A stretch of DNA of 64,000 bases. Source: Candidatus Termititenax sp. GTDB lineage: Bacteria; Margulisbacteria; Riflemargulisbacteria; GWF2-35-9; DYQY01. A program made the translations under genes and the position numbers. Positions 54,901 to 62,053 of this stretch are shown piece by piece; the stretch's first letter is position 1, and every line of letters starts with the position of its first letter. Below the pieces are notes generated by a model. It had not been told where the DNA came from and ran no database searches. It worked only from the letters and a program-made list of their open reading frames with translations. The DNA is taken from the NCBI GenBank assembly GCA_020719045.1, contig DYQY01000004.1, positions 62,001-126,000 of the forward strand, read 5' to 3'.

Positions 54901-54996
54901 TAACAAAATAATTATAATTACTACTGCGACAAAACCTAAAAAATAAAATAAATTTCTTCTTAATTTTGATTGATTGTTATATTGTTTTTTCAGCAT
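48934..54996 (-). CDS. 2020-aa membrane-tethered GH8 glycosidase with seven accessory domains
   Basis: N-terminal membrane helix or lipoprotein-like signal (about 15-34, then R-G-C-A-G). GH8 domain at about 45-620: the acid Glu is E124 in V-S-E-S-S-S-Y-A-L-L, D-A-D-E-D-I-A-L is at 236-243, and D391 lies in F-G-T-D-A-F-R. GH8 members cleave beta-1,4-glucan, chitosan, xylan or similar. Then units alternate: type A (Ig-like, T-G-x-Y-x-G) at about 650-740, 1100-1195, 1555-1650 and 1880-1970; type B (carbohydrate-binding-like, with L-N-G-Y or L-N-S-Y) at about 741-1070, 1196-1520 and 1650-1845. A second membrane helix (1991-2008) and a K/R-rich tail end the protein. Its own promoter (TTGACT, 17, CATAAT) lies 8 nt upstream with no binding site. 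Confidence 0.8.
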   Translation of the reverse strand: MLKKQYNNQSKLRRNLFYFLGFVAVVIIIILLLRGCAGNKNVSGKISDYQKASKGILESVWNHYITHENFDADWWSGKFTHPKMIGDDGAPYAFMDSGDVDRDGIADINWSDPKKPFELLVVSESSSYALLRAIWMKDKKTFDKVWAWTKKNLQHSQLEYVYFWKDINHPDNGWKSMSQLGLDKDNLFAWRWAPTIADRDGDGVKEDGIIYYRWQPPSKENNPNEPWRDGYDAASDADEDIALSLIFAHKLWGSKKGDRFLDYEQNARDIIKDIWKKETFINNGERYFAGGDNIKDIEPGYLSPFTYRIFDDFDPEHNWQDVVDSTYRVFHESSVMPLKDWVDKKGENHNQNTKKRQRWAKANLLPDWVNVDKDGKLRDGQSRREPEFGTDAFRGLWRIAVDYDWYSDDRARDYLRKNSNLGPYNFLTYRMNDGRGNWDKTTNYDEAKKIASVFWHDGSYALYESNYEPKPNDSYVQNSFSSRANCAQYGVYLSYFWSSYLSDPNPKTFKIVEKLLTPLITPEADGFSKRQYVIPDDQLAKETPANLAKHVPAEKVDSRVEIGTPYKDGDGWYSKSKEGGYWTVFDHSEWNAQMDYFSSTWAWFGLAHFAGMIKNFYTHDNTKPNIIDFDLYLDSAFNYKVKDEPIMVDTVYVKAVGKDKNPKRRDFFYVRVESNQKGADPIIVKVAETGNKTGVYTGSFSIGLDGSKAGKVIAASVGKEIKVIIDHQPKINKTYMIGKLVIPMIVEDFENGAYDDANPMAWWTDSIFPSSGKPAFNVGKDAGIYIWKDTKWHIRFLAGDNGEIYHGMILTDGKVTYAGNSDTENTDQFKKLERSVDFSFQERNGQDGIDFTVDGEYVIFDIKRNGVYDLEAFKIGVDALSSFGAPLVLRNIGETGTYKYQMSSSIAYNSNYALKINKNYIGKGYPYAGAVVFNEEHKDWTQFDEFEFDVYLKNDIGTIRVDIQDEDGTVVILNGYNPWSREKGAGWYKWKSNNLLGVDVNANLLQPFSIRYRNWWKGWSFDKGRNVERTKEINLANIKNIMFCINGGNKDNSELIIDNLTLKKDNYYYAFNKPKSIADIAFYNDKEFTKVIADKSLLNKDNVYIQVTGKDASKETIDRFKIRIETSDKHPGCEDMDLELIETDINSGIYRGHLKIGVYSDFAHRIIGASAGSTIKVFSDVRKGFVKQLKIGEFDLKILLDNFDDIAAGINPDSWWVDNIDPTDGRPIYPAGKKLGYFLWKDNNTWYLRWSSDQTTHKFTGSLKSDGNINIINRYNIEQGDSVAQSTPKSVEFSAFEKYAEDGIDFTLDGTFVQIENYIDGKKYPQLTSVGPNDWNKAYTIPFIVKEYGRTKSYELMISNKRSVSGPNSLQIRKTYFSKDYPYLGKWGLSGDLKKWNDKTEFVFWIYLPGNIGDIQVDIEDSNRQTAVLNSYNPYNYNKGPGWYRWSSNYQSGRAVSDRAIDTRPIKDRRFWKSYDTTVENYVDVTSKFKLGDILNVELSIGGGEKADSVVEIDDMYLIRGNKHIGRTNPKNIEYVKLFRDQLYKYELKNLITTQKVYLEVKGRDGDKNSRDKINVELYSNDAVVNDKSIIVVLEETGANTGIYRGAFSTDLNTYKDEDILGAAWGSKVKIVPPVEKAKAAQFEVGLFDLIHIIDDFADGSIDDKYPVIWWIAGSEAADKSYMLKVAGKGKKHLDVYKRYRGDDYPYFGAWGLNGRYADWSDKEDLIVEMQLDNNPGELRVDIEDESGNKAVLNGYAAWNSEKGAGVYEWSAAEGLGSDVEMKLVQKDKIRDRSWWKGWSADQQQYVDVTDDFDFNKVRNIQFLIDSAGKLDKTCKINKVYLKNKNYRVGKKRPTLVQTVKLFHDPGYVAEIGKDDNIQFKKVYVEVLGKDADPTKLDIFDSKVLVYPLGDNYYPVKVRLTETTNHSGRYRGMVDLGTVYSPMTLAPVKVKDSVVVEYDEKNKTRKFLIVSLLDFDPKMYSSLQKGFGIPWKWIVLLIILTAVVFYLYKRRKDKKNRKYK

Positions 54997-55004
54997 ATCT
55001 CTAT

Positions 55005-55033
55005 ATTATGCACATCAACAGAAATATAGTCAA
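55005..55033 (-). promoter_or_regulatory. Internal promoter of the GH8 gene (leaderless)
   Basis: TTGACT (55033-55028) and CATAAT (55010-55005) with exact 17-bp spacing; each matches consensus at 5 of 6. ATAGAGAT separates the -10 from the ATG at 54996, giving a leader of about 2 nt. It allows GH8 to be expressed apart from the transporter genes. Confidence 0.65.
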
Positions 55034-55046
55034 TTTGGTCTTTTGA

Positions 55047-56855
55047 CTAGCCTTTTACGGCGCCAGCAGTAAGACCTTTTACGATATGTTTCTGTAGCAA
55101 GAAAAACAACACTAAAACTGGAAGGGTTGCTATAGTAGCAGCAGCCATCATTAGGTCGTATCTGTTTTGATAATTTCCAACAAACAGTCTAATTCCTATT
55201 GGAATAGTTAGAGTGTCTGAATCGGTTAAAATCCATGCAAACATTAGCTCATCCCATGCTTGAAGGAAAATATAAATACCAGTAGCAACAATACCAGGCA
55301 CCGCTAATGGCAAGGTAATTTTATAGAAAACCTGAAAAGCATTACATCCATCTACTCTAGCTGACTCTTCTAGTTCAACAGGAATAGAAGCAAAAAAACT
55401 TCTTAATATCCAAATAGAAAAAGGAACAAAAAAAGCAGTATAGATAAACGTTAAACCACCATGTGTGCCTTGAACCGAAACACCAGTAACATCACTAACC
55501 CATTTGAACATAATGAATATTGGGATTAAATACATTATCTGAGGAATCATTTGTGTAGCTAATATCGATACACCAAAAGCCTTATTTCCAGGGAAATTAA
55601 ATCTAACTAAAGCATAAGATGCTAAAGTAGCTAAAATCATAGCAAAAAGCATTGTAAAGCCTGAAATAATAATACTATTCTTTAAATATAGTCCAAAATC
55701 TATATTCTTCCAAAGGTCAGCATAATTCTCTACCATTACTAGTCTATGACCAAGTGGAAGCTGGAAAGAATCATATGGCTTTCCTTTTAAGTCTTTTATA
55801 AAAGATACTCTACCATAAGATGACCCTAGTATAACCTCATCACCATTTGCAATAATTCTAGTTACCTCACTACTAGAATAGTCAGATTTAGGATCTACAA
55901 CAACCCCATCCTTTAATTCTCTAACTAAATGATAAGCCTCAATATCAACTTTACCTGTATTCAAATTAGCTACTTTTAATCCTGTTGGACTAACAATGTA
56001 TACGGTTTCACCTTTAATGATAATATCTTCAAATAAACTAACACCAAAATCCTTTACATCAAGAACGGCTTGCTTATCAGTATCTATAAAATATATCCCA
56101 TTCTGAACTAATAGTAATAGATTATTACCCTTAACCTGCTTAACCTCTTGAACACCTGCTGGTAGATAATTATCACCTAAATCTATCCTTTTCTCCTCAA
56201 CAAATGTTTGCTTATTTAGAACTAACAAGTACCTGTTTGTATTAACATATAACTTATCACCTATTATTTGAATATTGCGAATAAAACTATCACTATTAGT
56301 TTCTAGCTTAACTTTTCTTGCTAAGGATAAATCATTTTTATTATAAACATATATTCTATTCATACCTTTAAGTTCTATTGAGTAAACGACAACATCATCG
56401 TAGGCAACTATAGATGTTTTACCTAAACGATTAGTGTCTACTCCTGTAACTGGACTAGATGCTTCTTTTTTAATCTCTAATGTTCTTCTGTCTATTTTAT
56501 ATAGACCCTTAGTCGAATTTGCAAAATAGATAAAATCGCTATCTAAAAAATAACTTACGTCTCTTCCATTAACCTTTAACTTATTTAGCGATTTCTTTGT
56601 ATCAGCATCATAGACAGCAATCCCACCATCTTGAGAAAAAACATAGAAATCCTTTCCAGCAAGCTCCATGCCAATAACATCGTTTTTTGCTCTACTGAAT
56701 CCAACTTTTCCACTTAAAATATCATTATTATTTTTAAAAGAAGAAAACATCATCCAAAATATCGGAAATGAATTTATAATCAAAAAAGCAAACATTATTA
56801 CAAGAAAAACGTTTCTTAAGATTCTCTCTTTTTGATAATAATTAACAAAAGCCAT
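55047..56855 (-). CDS. MalG-type sugar permease with large beta-propeller-like insert
   Basis: Inner-membrane ABC permease of 602 aa, twice the usual 280. The first helix (about 14-36) and its S-S-F-K-N-N-N-D-I motif are normal, as are the last 230 residues, with E-N-Y-A-D-L-W, the EAA motif E-E-S-A-R-V-D-G-C near 510 and the end K-G-L-T-A-G-A-V-K-G. Between them, about residues 50-370, lie repeated 40-50-residue strands (I-A-V-Y-D-A-D-T, G-L-Y-K-I-D-R-R-T, I-Y-V-Y-N-K-N, L-L-V-L-N-K-Q-T, I-Y-F-I-D-T-D-K) typical of a beta-propeller. Its place between helices 1 and 2 puts it outside the cytoplasm. It overlaps the MalF-like gene (TAATG). Confidence 0.88.
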   Translation of the reverse strand: MAFVNYYQKERILRNVFLVIMFAFLIINSFPIFWMMFSSFKNNNDILSGKVGFSRAKNDVIGMELAGKDFYVFSQDGGIAVYDADTKKSLNKLKVNGRDVSYFLDSDFIYFANSTKGLYKIDRRTLEIKKEASSPVTGVDTNRLGKTSIVAYDDVVVYSIELKGMNRIYVYNKNDLSLARKVKLETNSDSFIRNIQIIGDKLYVNTNRYLLVLNKQTFVEEKRIDLGDNYLPAGVQEVKQVKGNNLLLLVQNGIYFIDTDKQAVLDVKDFGVSLFEDIIIKGETVYIVSPTGLKVANLNTGKVDIEAYHLVRELKDGVVVDPKSDYSSSEVTRIIANGDEVILGSSYGRVSFIKDLKGKPYDSFQLPLGHRLVMVENYADLWKNIDFGLYLKNSIIISGFTMLFAMILATLASYALVRFNFPGNKAFGVSILATQMIPQIMYLIPIFIMFKWVSDVTGVSVQGTHGGLTFIYTAFFVPFSIWILRSFFASIPVELEESARVDGCNAFQVFYKITLPLAVPGIVATGIYIFLQAWDELMFAWILTDSDTLTIPIGIRLFVGNYQNRYDLMMAAATIATLPVLVLFFLLQKHIVKGLTAGAVKG

Positions 56856-57814
56856 TAAAAAATCTCCTCTGTCTTTTTATAGTGTTTGTACCAAAAATTA
56901 ACAACTATAATCATCACCAATAGTAATAATACTGACGTCGCTGCACCAGCTCCAAAATCCCATCTCATAAACGAGTTACGGAAAATATTTGTCATCATTA
57001 AATCGCCCCACTTACCAGGGAATCCAGCACCATTACCAAACATCATAATTACAATATTAAAAGAATATGTATTATAAATCATTCCAAATAACACTAAAAT
57101 CATCCATACTGGACTAAGCATTGGCCATGTTATCTTCCAGAAAGTTTTCCACTTACCAGCACCATCAATCTTGGCTGCATCATATAAAGACTGAGGAACA
57201 TTTTGTATGCCTGCAAGTAACATCAACATTGAAAATGGCCAAAATCTCCATATAGTAGGAATAATAATTGCCCATATTGAGTTAACTCCTACCAACCAAA
57301 ATGGCTTTTCAGCAAGAAGATGCAACCAGTCAACAAGAATAATATTGATAATACCTATCGTCTGTTGGAACATAAATCCCCACAAAATACCTGTAACATA
57401 AGTTGGAACTATCCAAGAAAACATAAACAAGGTTCTTACAAGTCCTCTACCTTTAAATTCAATACTAAGCATCAAAGCTACAACCATACCAACTGCTGTT
57501 TGCCCAATTGTAACTAAGAAGGAATAAATGATTGTATTTCTTACTGCATCATAGATACCAATTCTCATTGGACTTGATGGGTTAAACATAACGTCATAAA
57601 AATTACCAAAACCAATAAAAGGAGCACCCAAATATTGATTAAGAGTAAAATTATTTAATCTTAAAAAAGACATATACAATCCCTGAACGATTGGGAAGAA
57701 ATGCATTAGAACCATAGCTATAGCTGTTGGCAATACAAAGTAATATGCTATTTTATACTTATGATAGTAATACTTTGTTTTTTCTAAAAAAGTCATTTCA
57801 CTTATATTAACCAT
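56855..57814 (-). CDS. MalF-type sugar ABC permease
   Basis: Inner-membrane permease of 319 aa with six helices and the EAA loop S-L-Y-D-A-A-K-I-D-G-A-G-K-W near 215. No large periplasmic insert is present; E. coli MalF has one between helices 3 and 4. It pairs with the MalG-type protein encoded next. The start is taken at 57814, but an ATG at 57796 (M-T-F-L-E-K) is also possible since neither has a strong binding site. It follows the lipoprotein gene by 8 nt. Confidence 0.93.
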   Translation of the reverse strand: MVNISEMTFLEKTKYYYHKYKIAYYFVLPTAIAMVLMHFFPIVQGLYMSFLRLNNFTLNQYLGAPFIGFGNFYDVMFNPSSPMRIGIYDAVRNTIIYSFLVTIGQTAVGMVVALMLSIEFKGRGLVRTLFMFSWIVPTYVTGILWGFMFQQTIGIINIILVDWLHLLAEKPFWLVGVNSIWAIIIPTIWRFWPFSMLMLLAGIQNVPQSLYDAAKIDGAGKWKTFWKITWPMLSPVWMILVLFGMIYNTYSFNIVIMMFGNGAGFPGKWGDLMMTNIFRNSFMRWDFGAGAATSVLLLLVMIIVVNFWYKHYKKTEEIF

Positions 57815-57821
57815 TATCTAG

Positions 57822-59174
57822 CTATCTATTCATAAGCAATACTTTATCAACTTCGATTGCTGCTTTCTTTAATACATCATCATAAATAACATCTGTAGTA
57901 AATTTATCTTTGTTATTTAATACATATTCCCACATAATACCAAACCTTCTGTTAAGTGGTTGCTCAATTTGTGCCCACTCTGGGATACAAGGATATGCAC
58001 GACCATACTTAACTGCTTCTCTATAAACTGATCTTCTTACATCTTGAGTAAAATATGGATCATCAAAAGCCTCCATTGCTGATGGCAAGAATCCACTTCT
58101 CTTTGAGTATTCAACTTGAGCTTTTTTACCAACTAAATACTTGATTACTTCCCATGCTTCATCCTTATTCTTGGAGTTCTTAAACACTGAAAGGTTGCTA
58201 CCACCTACGAAAGTGACCTTTCCTTTTGGACCTTCTGGATAAGGAACAATATCAAATCTTTTTGCAACATATGTATTTGCAGCTCCACCTTGCTCTTCTG
58301 GAGTTGTTAGAGCTCTTAACTCATTTGAACCAGTAAATATAATTGCATATTCACCATTGTTAAAAGCATTTTCTACTTGAGAAGTATTTTGCTCTAAACA
58401 AGATGCTGGGACATAACCTTTGATTACTAAATTAACTAAATATGATAACCCGCTTGCTGCTTCATTTGAATAAAGAGCACATTCTTTATTGCCTTCCTTT
58501 AAGAAGTCTCCACCAGCCATCCAAATCCATGGCGCTAAGTTATGAACAACATTCCAGTCGTTCTTACCAGTAATACCAAGTGGGTATACTTTCTTTCCAT
58601 CAATTGTTAAATTTGCTTTGTTAATCTTATCTAATGTGTTTTGGAATGATTCCCAAGTAGCTAAATCATTTTTCGTTAAACCTAATCTATTAAAAACGTC
58701 TGTTCTATAGTACATAGCTCTTGCATCTACAAACCATGGAATAGAAGTTACTGCATTTGAACCATCTATGCCAGAATACTTCCAAGAAGATGGTAGAAAA
58801 TATGAAGAACCACCAAGCTCAGATACTTTACTTGTTAAATCAGCTAAAGCGCCCATGCCAGTAACTGCTCCAACCCATGTCGTACCAAGCTGTAATATGT
58901 CTGGACCTTCGCCTGACATTGTAGCGATTGTAATTCTTTGCCACGCTGAACCCCAATCTAAAGAGGTAATTTGAACTTTAATATCAGGATTTTCTTTATG
59001 GAAGTCTTCTAAAACATCAGATAAGTCATTAATTGGCTCAAGCGAGTTAGGCATTACCCACATAGTAACAACTGTTTGACCACTTTTTTGTTCTTTAGCT
59101 CCGCAACCTGAAATTAATATTGAAAACGAAACGAGAATTACTGAAATTAATATGGACGAAAAAATTTTATTCAT
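57822..59174 (-). CDS. Sugar-binding lipoprotein of an ABC transporter
   Basis: Extracytoplasmic solute-binding protein, family 1, of 450 aa. A signal peptide ends in the lipobox L-I-S-G-C, so it is lipid-anchored. The mature part has the family's layout: D-V-L-E-D-F-H-K-E-N-P-D-I-K-V near 55, a Gly/Thr-rich pocket, and the late W-E-V-I-K-Y-L-V-G. The frame begins earlier at a GTG (59186), but that codon is inside the GAGGTGG binding site, so the ATG at 59174 is the start. Oligosaccharides, possibly beta-glucans given the GH8 gene, are likely ligands. Confidence 0.93.
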   Translation of the reverse strand: MNKIFSSILISVILVSFSILISGCGAKEQKSGQTVVTMWVMPNSLEPINDLSDVLEDFHKENPDIKVQITSLDWGSAWQRITIATMSGEGPDILQLGTTWVGAVTGMGALADLTSKVSELGGSSYFLPSSWKYSGIDGSNAVTSIPWFVDARAMYYRTDVFNRLGLTKNDLATWESFQNTLDKINKANLTIDGKKVYPLGITGKNDWNVVHNLAPWIWMAGGDFLKEGNKECALYSNEAASGLSYLVNLVIKGYVPASCLEQNTSQVENAFNNGEYAIIFTGSNELRALTTPEEQGGAANTYVAKRFDIVPYPEGPKGKVTFVGGSNLSVFKNSKNKDEAWEVIKYLVGKKAQVEYSKRSGFLPSAMEAFDDPYFTQDVRRSVYREAVKYGRAYPCIPEWAQIEQPLNRRFGIMWEYVLNNKDKFTTDVIYDDVLKKAAIEVDKVLLMNR

Positions 59175-59208
59175 AATTGGTACCACCTCTTAGTTTTTTT
59201 CAGGCGTC

Positions 59209-59237
59209 ATCATAGCATTGGGCTTGGTCCCTGTCAA
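59209..59237 (-). promoter_or_regulatory. Promoter of the sugar ABC/GH8 operon
   Basis: Consensus TTGACA (59237-59232), 17 bp, TGC-TATGAT (-10 at 59214-59209), which is the best promoter of the window. The leader is about 28 nt and contains GAGGTGG. No clear operator was seen, though GGGACC...GGGCTTGGTCCC-like half sites overlap the spacer. Confidence 0.8.
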
Positions 59238-59254
59238 TTTAATGATTACGTTTT

Positions 59255-59295
59255 AATGAAAGAAAAATGACGTCAATATGACGCCATTTTTCTAA
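59255..59295 (-). terminator. Intrinsic terminator after the UDPGP gene
   Basis: A 13-bp stem, GAAAAATGGCGTC/GACGTCATTTTTC on the minus strand (one G-T pair), ATATT loop, then TTTC. It stands between the uridylyltransferase stop (59327) and the transporter promoter; the A and T runs on both sides could let it work in either direction. Confidence 0.8.
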
Positions 59296-59326
59296 TATTT
59301 TATTGAATACAAAAAAACAAAAATAA

Positions 59327-60898
59327 CTAATCTTCTGGCAATAAGTTTTCAATAGAAAGTGGTTGCCACTTGCCATCCTTTAACATCATTCCATAATCCT
59401 TAACTAAAACACTATGCAACCCTTGATTTAATTGAGTTGCCAACTCTCTATACTCTTCAGGATAATTTGCATTATCTAACCCTATTCCACTGGTCATTAA
59501 TAACTCGGTGTACATTTTTGCAGCTAAAAATCTTGCATCTTTATTAACCGCAATGAACATAGGGTTAGCCATCATACCAATAACTTCCCAAGTAACTTGT
59601 TCAGCTTGAACGTACGTCCCTGCATCTTTTTTCTGCACACTAACTCTCATTGGAAGATTATCTGCAATGTTATCTATATTCGTTATAATCCACTCCAAAT
59701 CAAACACACCAGTTGCACAATTAAAAAGTATTGGATGACCTTTTTCATCTAGTTCCTTAATTTTTTCTTCTTTGACAGCAACACCAATGTCACCACAATT
59801 ATATTTACCAAACTGATCTTTAATTAAAACGCCACCCTTAACATCCGCTTTAGTCTTAAAAGAAAAATCAAAAGCACCATTTTTACCAGTAATTGCAAGA
59901 GCTGCAACAGAAGCTGGATCATACATATTTGCCATATTATCGATATTTCCTAAATAATAATAACGGACTCCTGACTTATATAAAGAAGTAAATACATCTT
60001 TTAAAACCTCAAAATTATGACCATGTCCTCTTGGCATTGGAATAAGGCCATGTTTTTTACCAGTAGCAGTAGTAAACACATCTGCTGGCCTACCTCCTGC
60101 AGTAATTGCAGCTAATAATGGCTGAGAACCAGTAAGAAAAATATCTTTTAAACTTACATCACCTAATGCTTCTAACAAGTCTTTCAATAAAGGACTATTT
60201 TGATATTCCTCTAATTTGCTTTGAATAATCTCATGATTTAAAACACTATCCATTTGAAACATTTTAACAACATCCTGCGATGTAGTACCTTCATGAGTTC
60301 TCATATACTGAAGGGCTCTAATTAATAAAGCTCTTATTTTAATCTCCATAATATCAAAACCTTTAGAACCATCAGGATTAATATAAGCTTCAGTTAATCC
60401 TTTTGGAATTTCATTATAGGTTGAAGCGCTCTCTATTTGATTACGATATAACTCATATAAAGCAGGATATCCACCACTATTCTTTTTCTTATCAACGTAG
60501 CTACTTGCTGAACCACCATTCAACATCCCATAGCCAACATATGGAAATAGTTCATTACCAATCTTTGTAAGTGCATCAAAACTAAAAATAGCGTTTCCAG
60601 CTTCATCGATCTCAGCAAAATCTCTAAGCTCAATATTAATACCCTTAGAATCAAATAACGCTTGAGCCGTTGCTAAGCCAACAATAATATTAGAACCTTC
60701 TTTAATCTCAATTACAGACTCTCCATCAATACCTGGAATTTCTTTAGCCTCTATTGGCTCATATCCATCATACTTCCCTGCATTAAATGCATCTATTGTT
60801 CTTTTTGTTAAGCTTGGATCTATATTTACAGACTTCATCTTCGCATCTAATTCTGGTGAAAAAACGAAACCACTATCTGCTACCACTTTATTCCTCAT
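59327..60898 (-). CDS. UDPGP-family UTP-glucose-1-phosphate uridylyltransferase
   Basis: A nucleotidyltransferase of the eukaryote-like UDPGP family (PF01704), not of the GalU type. Supporting blocks are L-N-G-G-S-A-S-S-Y (in place of L-N-G-G-L-G-T), P-R-G-H-G-H-N-F, Y-Y-Y-L-G-N-I-D-N-M, and K-T-K-A-D-V-K-G-G-V. The product would be UDP-sugar for glycan synthesis; UDP-GlcNAc or UDP-galactose are other options in the family. The frame extends to a TTG at 60967, but no binding site precedes it, while GGGAG precedes the ATG at 60898, giving 523 aa. It is expressed separately from the transporter. Confidence 0.8.
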   Translation of the reverse strand: MRNKVVADSGFVFSPELDAKMKSVNIDPSLTKRTIDAFNAGKYDGYEPIEAKEIPGIDGESVIEIKEGSNIIVGLATAQALFDSKGINIELRDFAEIDEAGNAIFSFDALTKIGNELFPYVGYGMLNGGSASSYVDKKKNSGGYPALYELYRNQIESASTYNEIPKGLTEAYINPDGSKGFDIMEIKIRALLIRALQYMRTHEGTTSQDVVKMFQMDSVLNHEIIQSKLEEYQNSPLLKDLLEALGDVSLKDIFLTGSQPLLAAITAGGRPADVFTTATGKKHGLIPMPRGHGHNFEVLKDVFTSLYKSGVRYYYLGNIDNMANMYDPASVAALAITGKNGAFDFSFKTKADVKGGVLIKDQFGKYNCGDIGVAVKEEKIKELDEKGHPILFNCATGVFDLEWIITNIDNIADNLPMRVSVQKKDAGTYVQAEQVTWEVIGMMANPMFIAVNKDARFLAAKMYTELLMTSGIGLDNANYPEEYRELATQLNQGLHSVLVKDYGMMLKDGKWQPLSIENLLPED

Positions 60899-61018
60899 AT
60901 TCTCTATACTCCCTTCAGGTTTATGTTTTAGTATAGAATTATCGTAACTTAATTGTACTTTTCCCAATAATATTAAATTGAAATAATCTGTTGCTTTAAG
61001 AATAACAGGAAAATTTTA

Positions 61019-62053
61019 CTATCTCAAGTAAGACATCATATGGCCATCGCGAGTCTGTTGTCTTAGCTTCTCTAAAGCTTTAGCTTCTATTTGTCTAATA
61101 CGCTCTCTAGTTACATTATATACTTGCCCTACTTCTTCGAGCGTTCTTGGCATCCCATCATGTAATCCAAACCTTAGTCTAAGAACCATCTGCTCTCTTT
61201 CAGTTAGAAATGTCTGAAGAACGGTTTCTAAATCTTCCCTTAAAAGGTCAGATAATACTCGTTCCTCTGGGTTCTTTTCAACTTCACTCTCTACAATATC
61301 AGACAGACTATTACTATCATCATCACCAATTGGAGTCTCAAGTGATATTGGCAACTGAGCTATTTTAGCTAATTCTTGTACCTTAGTTAAAGATAACTCG
61401 CTAAACTCTGCAAGTTCTTCGTCAGTTGGTTTCCGTTTATGCTCTTGCATAAACATTTTAGATATCTTTTTCAATTTATTTAGAGTTTCAACAACATGAA
61501 CAGGAAGTCTAATTGATCTAGACTGGTCAGCTATTGCTCTTGTGATTGCTTGCCTAATCCACCAGGTAGCATAAGTTGAAAACTTATAACCTTTTGTATA
61601 GTCATACTTATCAACTGCCTTCATAAGACCAATATTGCCTTCTTGAATAAGGTCTAAAAATGATAAGCCTCTACCATTGTATCTTTTAGCGATACTAACA
61701 ACTAAACGCAAATTAGATCTTATCAGAATCTTCCTTGCTTCATCATCATTGTTCTCCTGAATTCTTTGGGCAATATCAAACTCCTCGGCTGTGGTTAATA
61801 GTTTGATTCTTCCAATTTCCTTAAGGTACATCTTAATTGAGTCATACTTTGTACCCTTATTACTATCTTCCTCAAGTACAATATTTTCCTCTATATCTAC
61901 TTCTATCTCAACATCATCAAGCTCTTGAGGGTCTACATCATCAGTAGCCTCTGCATCATTGGTTATTTCAGCAAGATCAACATGAGTATCTTTTAATATT
62001 TCTAAAATATCATTTGGGGAATCAATTGATTCGAATAAAACTTCTGTATTCAT
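61019..62053 (-). CDS. rpoD: RNA polymerase primary sigma factor
   Basis: Housekeeping sigma-70. Region 1.2 starts at [10 protein letters not shown] (about 72), region 2 has [13 protein letters not shown] and [13 protein letters not shown], region 3 is present, and region 4 ends R-L-R-F-G-L, T-L-E-E-V-G and [10 protein letters not shown]. At 344 aa it is of the compact kind, with a short acidic region 1.1 and no non-conserved insert. The ATG overlaps the dnaG stop by ATGA. dnaG-rpoD order is the macromolecular synthesis operon. Confidence 0.97.
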   Translation of the reverse strand: MNTEVLFESIDSPNDILEILKDTHVDLAEITNDAEATDDVDPQELDDVEIEVDIEENIVLEEDSNKGTKYDSIKMYLKEIGRIKLLTTAEEFDIAQRIQENNDDEARKILIRSNLRLVVSIAKRYNGRGLSFLDLIQEGNIGLMKAVDKYDYTKGYKFSTYATWWIRQAITRAIADQSRSIRLPVHVVETLNKLKKISKMFMQEHKRKPTDEELAEFSELSLTKVQELAKIAQLPISLETPIGDDDSNSLSDIVESEVEKNPEERVLSDLLREDLETVLQTFLTEREQMVLRLRFGLHDGMPRTLEEVGQVYNVTRERIRQIEAKALEKLRQQTRDGHMMSYLR

